Below the pieces are notes generated by a model. That model was not told the DNA's origin. It searched no databases and saw only the letters and a list, made by a program, of their open reading frames with translations. A stretch of 60,000 bases of DNA. Origin: Nymphaea colorata. Lineage: Eukaryota; Streptophyta; Magnoliopsida; Nymphaeales; Nymphaeaceae. The stretch lies in assembly GCF_008831285.2 (NCBI RefSeq), contig NC_045140.1:11778505-11838504 (forward strand). Reading direction: 5' to 3'. Positions 58,041 through 60,000 of the stretch are shown piece after piece. The translations under genes and the position numbers were made by a program. Position 1 is the first letter of the stretch; every line of letters begins with the position of its first letter.

Positions 58041-59120
58041 AGGTTCCACTTTAGATGTTAAGAGACCCTCCATAATTTTATAAAATCTTCGATAATTCTT
58101 AACACTCTCCCTCAACCTTAAGTGTGTAGATCAGAAACATGCCGTTTACTAAGATAAGAAGGTGGTGAAAAAGCTTCTCTTGCCAATGCTATGGTAAATA
58201 AATCAGCCAGCCAAATGTAGCATATCCTAATCATTACTTGAAGAAGCTTTCCATGAACAAAGTGACAATGTGCTTTGTTTGTTTGTGAAAGGCTGGGCCT
58301 GATTGTCACAAAAAATTGTGACAGTTGATCTTGAGTTATTCTTATGTAGTAAATTCCTTAACCAAGTGATCTCGCATACCATGTTTACCATTCACCTATA
58401 TTCTTCTGCTTCAACAAATGAACGAGATACAGAGAGTCTGCTCTGCTGCTGCTTTGTTTTCCAAGAGATGAGGACTGATCCAAGAAACTTGCAATAGCAC
58501 GTGACAGGTCATTAAGTCTTGTGACATTCTACCCAATCTAATTCATAAAAGGGAGTCACATGCATATTATTCTGTTCGTTCACCATGATGCCTTGTCTCG
58601 TACTTGTGTTGAGATATCAAACAATGAGAAGAGCAGCTTGAAGATGTGGCACCTAGGGGGTTGTTGCATGAATCAGCTTAAGATGTGTATTGCACATTAT
58701 ATATTTGGGCGGGTGATGTCAATCTTTCCTACCAAACAACGATATTGTGTGGGGTCTTTAATTAGCACTCCGTGCTCTGCATCCAACCCATGTCTTTGTT
58801 CCATCAAGAATAGCACCAATTTGGTCCCAAGAAAACTGCTCGTGAATAATGTCCAAAGAATATTTTTCTTGAGATAAGGAGTTACCTTTTGAAGATAGTC
58901 TGATTTCAGTTCATAGATTTCTGAATTTCCTGCAATTATCAAATCATCAACATGCATTAAAATAGCAAGAAATGTATTTTCTTGTTTGTACGCAAACAAG
59001 GGGTGGTCGGCTTTGGATTGGATGAAACCAAATTCTTTGAGAGCCATCGTTGTCTCTCCTCTTGTTTGGTATATCGAGGTGGTGCCAACATGTGCACATC
59101 TTCATGTCCAGATTGGGTCG
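58040..59120 (-). mobile_element. Ty1/copia polyprotein fragment (RT and RNase H), broken
   Basis: Read on the minus strand. A start-side scrap VHMLAPPRYTKQEE (about 59095-59050) joins, after an apparent deletion, to ALKEFGFIQSKADHPLFAYK and AILMHVDDLIIAGNSEIYEL (59047-58900). The second has the copia RT active-site block YVDDL, here HVDDL. Then follow PTQYRCLVGKID (58760-58720), a WKTKQQQ..SRS..AE.EYR-like RNase H block near 58460-58400, and CDNQA near 58300. The end is ADLFTIALAREAFSPPSYLS (about 58210-58140), like the usual ADIFTKAL end. Frameshifts and the missing upstream gag-integrase part make it dead. No LTR was recognised. Confidence 0.85.
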
Positions 59121-59975
59121 CGTACCCATACCGGTACCGGCCAGTACGGTGGTACGTGACGGTACATTGGATCTGGATCCGGGTCGAAACCCAATCCAAA
59201 CCCCAAAAAAAAAAAAGAAAAAGTGAAAAGGCCCGATCCTCATCTCCTCCCTCCCTCTCCACTTTGTCTTCCGGCAGGTGTTTGGGGCCTTTGGGCAGAT
59301 GGAGATGGTCCGCAACCGGCGACCCGCGACGGACGGTGAACGGCAACGGACAGCGAGTGGGCGACGCCGATGGCAGCAGGTTTTTCGTTTGAGGGATTTG
59401 TTCTTCTCTCTAGTTTCCCAAAATTGATGGCACATTCCGGGGAATTTTCTGCTCCCTGTTCGACTGTTCCTACGGCCTCCATTTTCAGCCGCTTCATTTT
59501 CTGTATCCTATAGTCTGTGGTTGTAGCTGGTTTGATTTTGTATGTGCTTTGCAGAGATGTATTTGTGTAGGGATTTTTCTCTTGCTGAAATGCTTATGCA
59601 TTTTTAGTCGCTGTAAAGTGTAAACAGAGGCCATCTACTTTATGCATCTTTGGTCTCTGTAAACAGGCATCTACCTTATGAATCTTTGCGAAGACGTATT
59701 TGTTTGAGCCGTTATATCAATGTTGTTTTATTTTTTTCAAGTATATTTAACTTACTTGCATGTTTAATTATCTTTTTTATAGACTATGAAACTATGTATG
59801 TAGGAACTATGAAAGAACATTTGTTTTTTCAAAAATTTTAATTTTTAATTAAAAATATATAATTATCGATAATTATTCCGTACCGCCATACCAAGATTTA
59901 TGAAAATGCCGTACCCGTACCTGTTTCTCCGTACCCATACCCGAACCGCGGTGACATGGATCACCACATACGAAT
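59091..59975. mobile_element. element bounded by inverted GTACCCATACC-rich ends
   Basis: The left end reads CATGTCCAGATTGGGTCGCG then TACCCATACCGGTACC. The right end, reverse complemented, reads CATGTCACCGCGGTTCGGG then TATGGGTACGG. Both ends are rich in GTACC/CCGTAC words, which inside the right end run from 59878 to 59945. The interior (59166-59877) starts GC-rich (59240-59400) and turns AT-rich. No domain is recognised in the frames of up to about 160 codons that cross it. The left boundary overlaps the copia fragment, suggesting insertion into it. Mobility is inferred from the ends only. Confidence 0.4.
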
Positions 59976-60000
59976 GCATTGTTCACACCCATTGGACATA

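Noticed and set aside
58982-59392. 136-codon plus-strand frame and overlapping minus-strand frames of 129-162 codons near 59 kb
   Set aside because: They cross the junction between the copia fragment and the GTACC-rich element; no coherent domain beyond the short copia scrap.

Overview
This is nuclear DNA from a flowering plant. The three recognisable genes are plant-type and are split by GT-AG introns: a chloroplast inactive beta-amylase (BAM4 type), a mitochondrial pyruvate carrier (MPC1 type) and the translation factor eIF5. Between them lie long AT-rich gaps, dinucleotide microsatellites, plant LINEs, a Ty1/copia fragment and small inverted-repeat elements. I cannot name the species. No rRNA, tRNA, CRISPR array or organelle sequence was recognised.

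Layout. 0-4 kb: gene-poor, with a clear MITE at 2.2-2.5 kb and weak signs of a minus-strand gene starting near 4.0 kb. 4.1-17.4 kb: a repeat graveyard holding a CTCGAG-rich block, two decayed plus-strand LINEs (about 4.9-9.2 and 14.5-17.2 kb), two nested tandem arrays (31-bp and about 70-bp units), a dispersed triplicated motif and an isolated GC-rich block. 17.4-21 kb: AT-rich intergenic DNA. 21.1-30.0 kb: a ten-exon BAM4-type gene on the plus strand. 31.8-37.3 kb: a four-coding-exon MPC1 gene with a 5'UTR intron, plus strand. 37.8-43.5 kb: a nearly full-length but dead LINE, minus strand, ending in a long (CT)n(TA)n tract. 43.7-49.6 kb: intergenic DNA with MITE-like elements. 49.7-53.6 kb: eIF5 with a 1.9-kb leader intron, a 54-codon upstream ORF and a one-base frameshift in a C-run. 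56.6-57.2 kb: a small two-exon minus-strand gene for an LEA-like, probably organelle-targeted protein. 58-60 kb: a truncated copia polyprotein next to a CCGTACC-rich element.

The genes are ordinary single-copy housekeeping or metabolic loci and form no operon or pathway cluster. BAM4 relates to starch metabolism in plastids, MPC1 to pyruvate import into mitochondria, and eIF5 to start-codon selection in the cytosol. The observations most worth following up are the upstream ORF in the eIF5 leader, the eIF5 frameshift, the loss of the catalytic base in BAM4, a 71-nt intron built from a (CT)n microsatellite in the LEA-like gene, and the tandem arrays at 10-12 kb. I did not find a convincing wholly new biological system.
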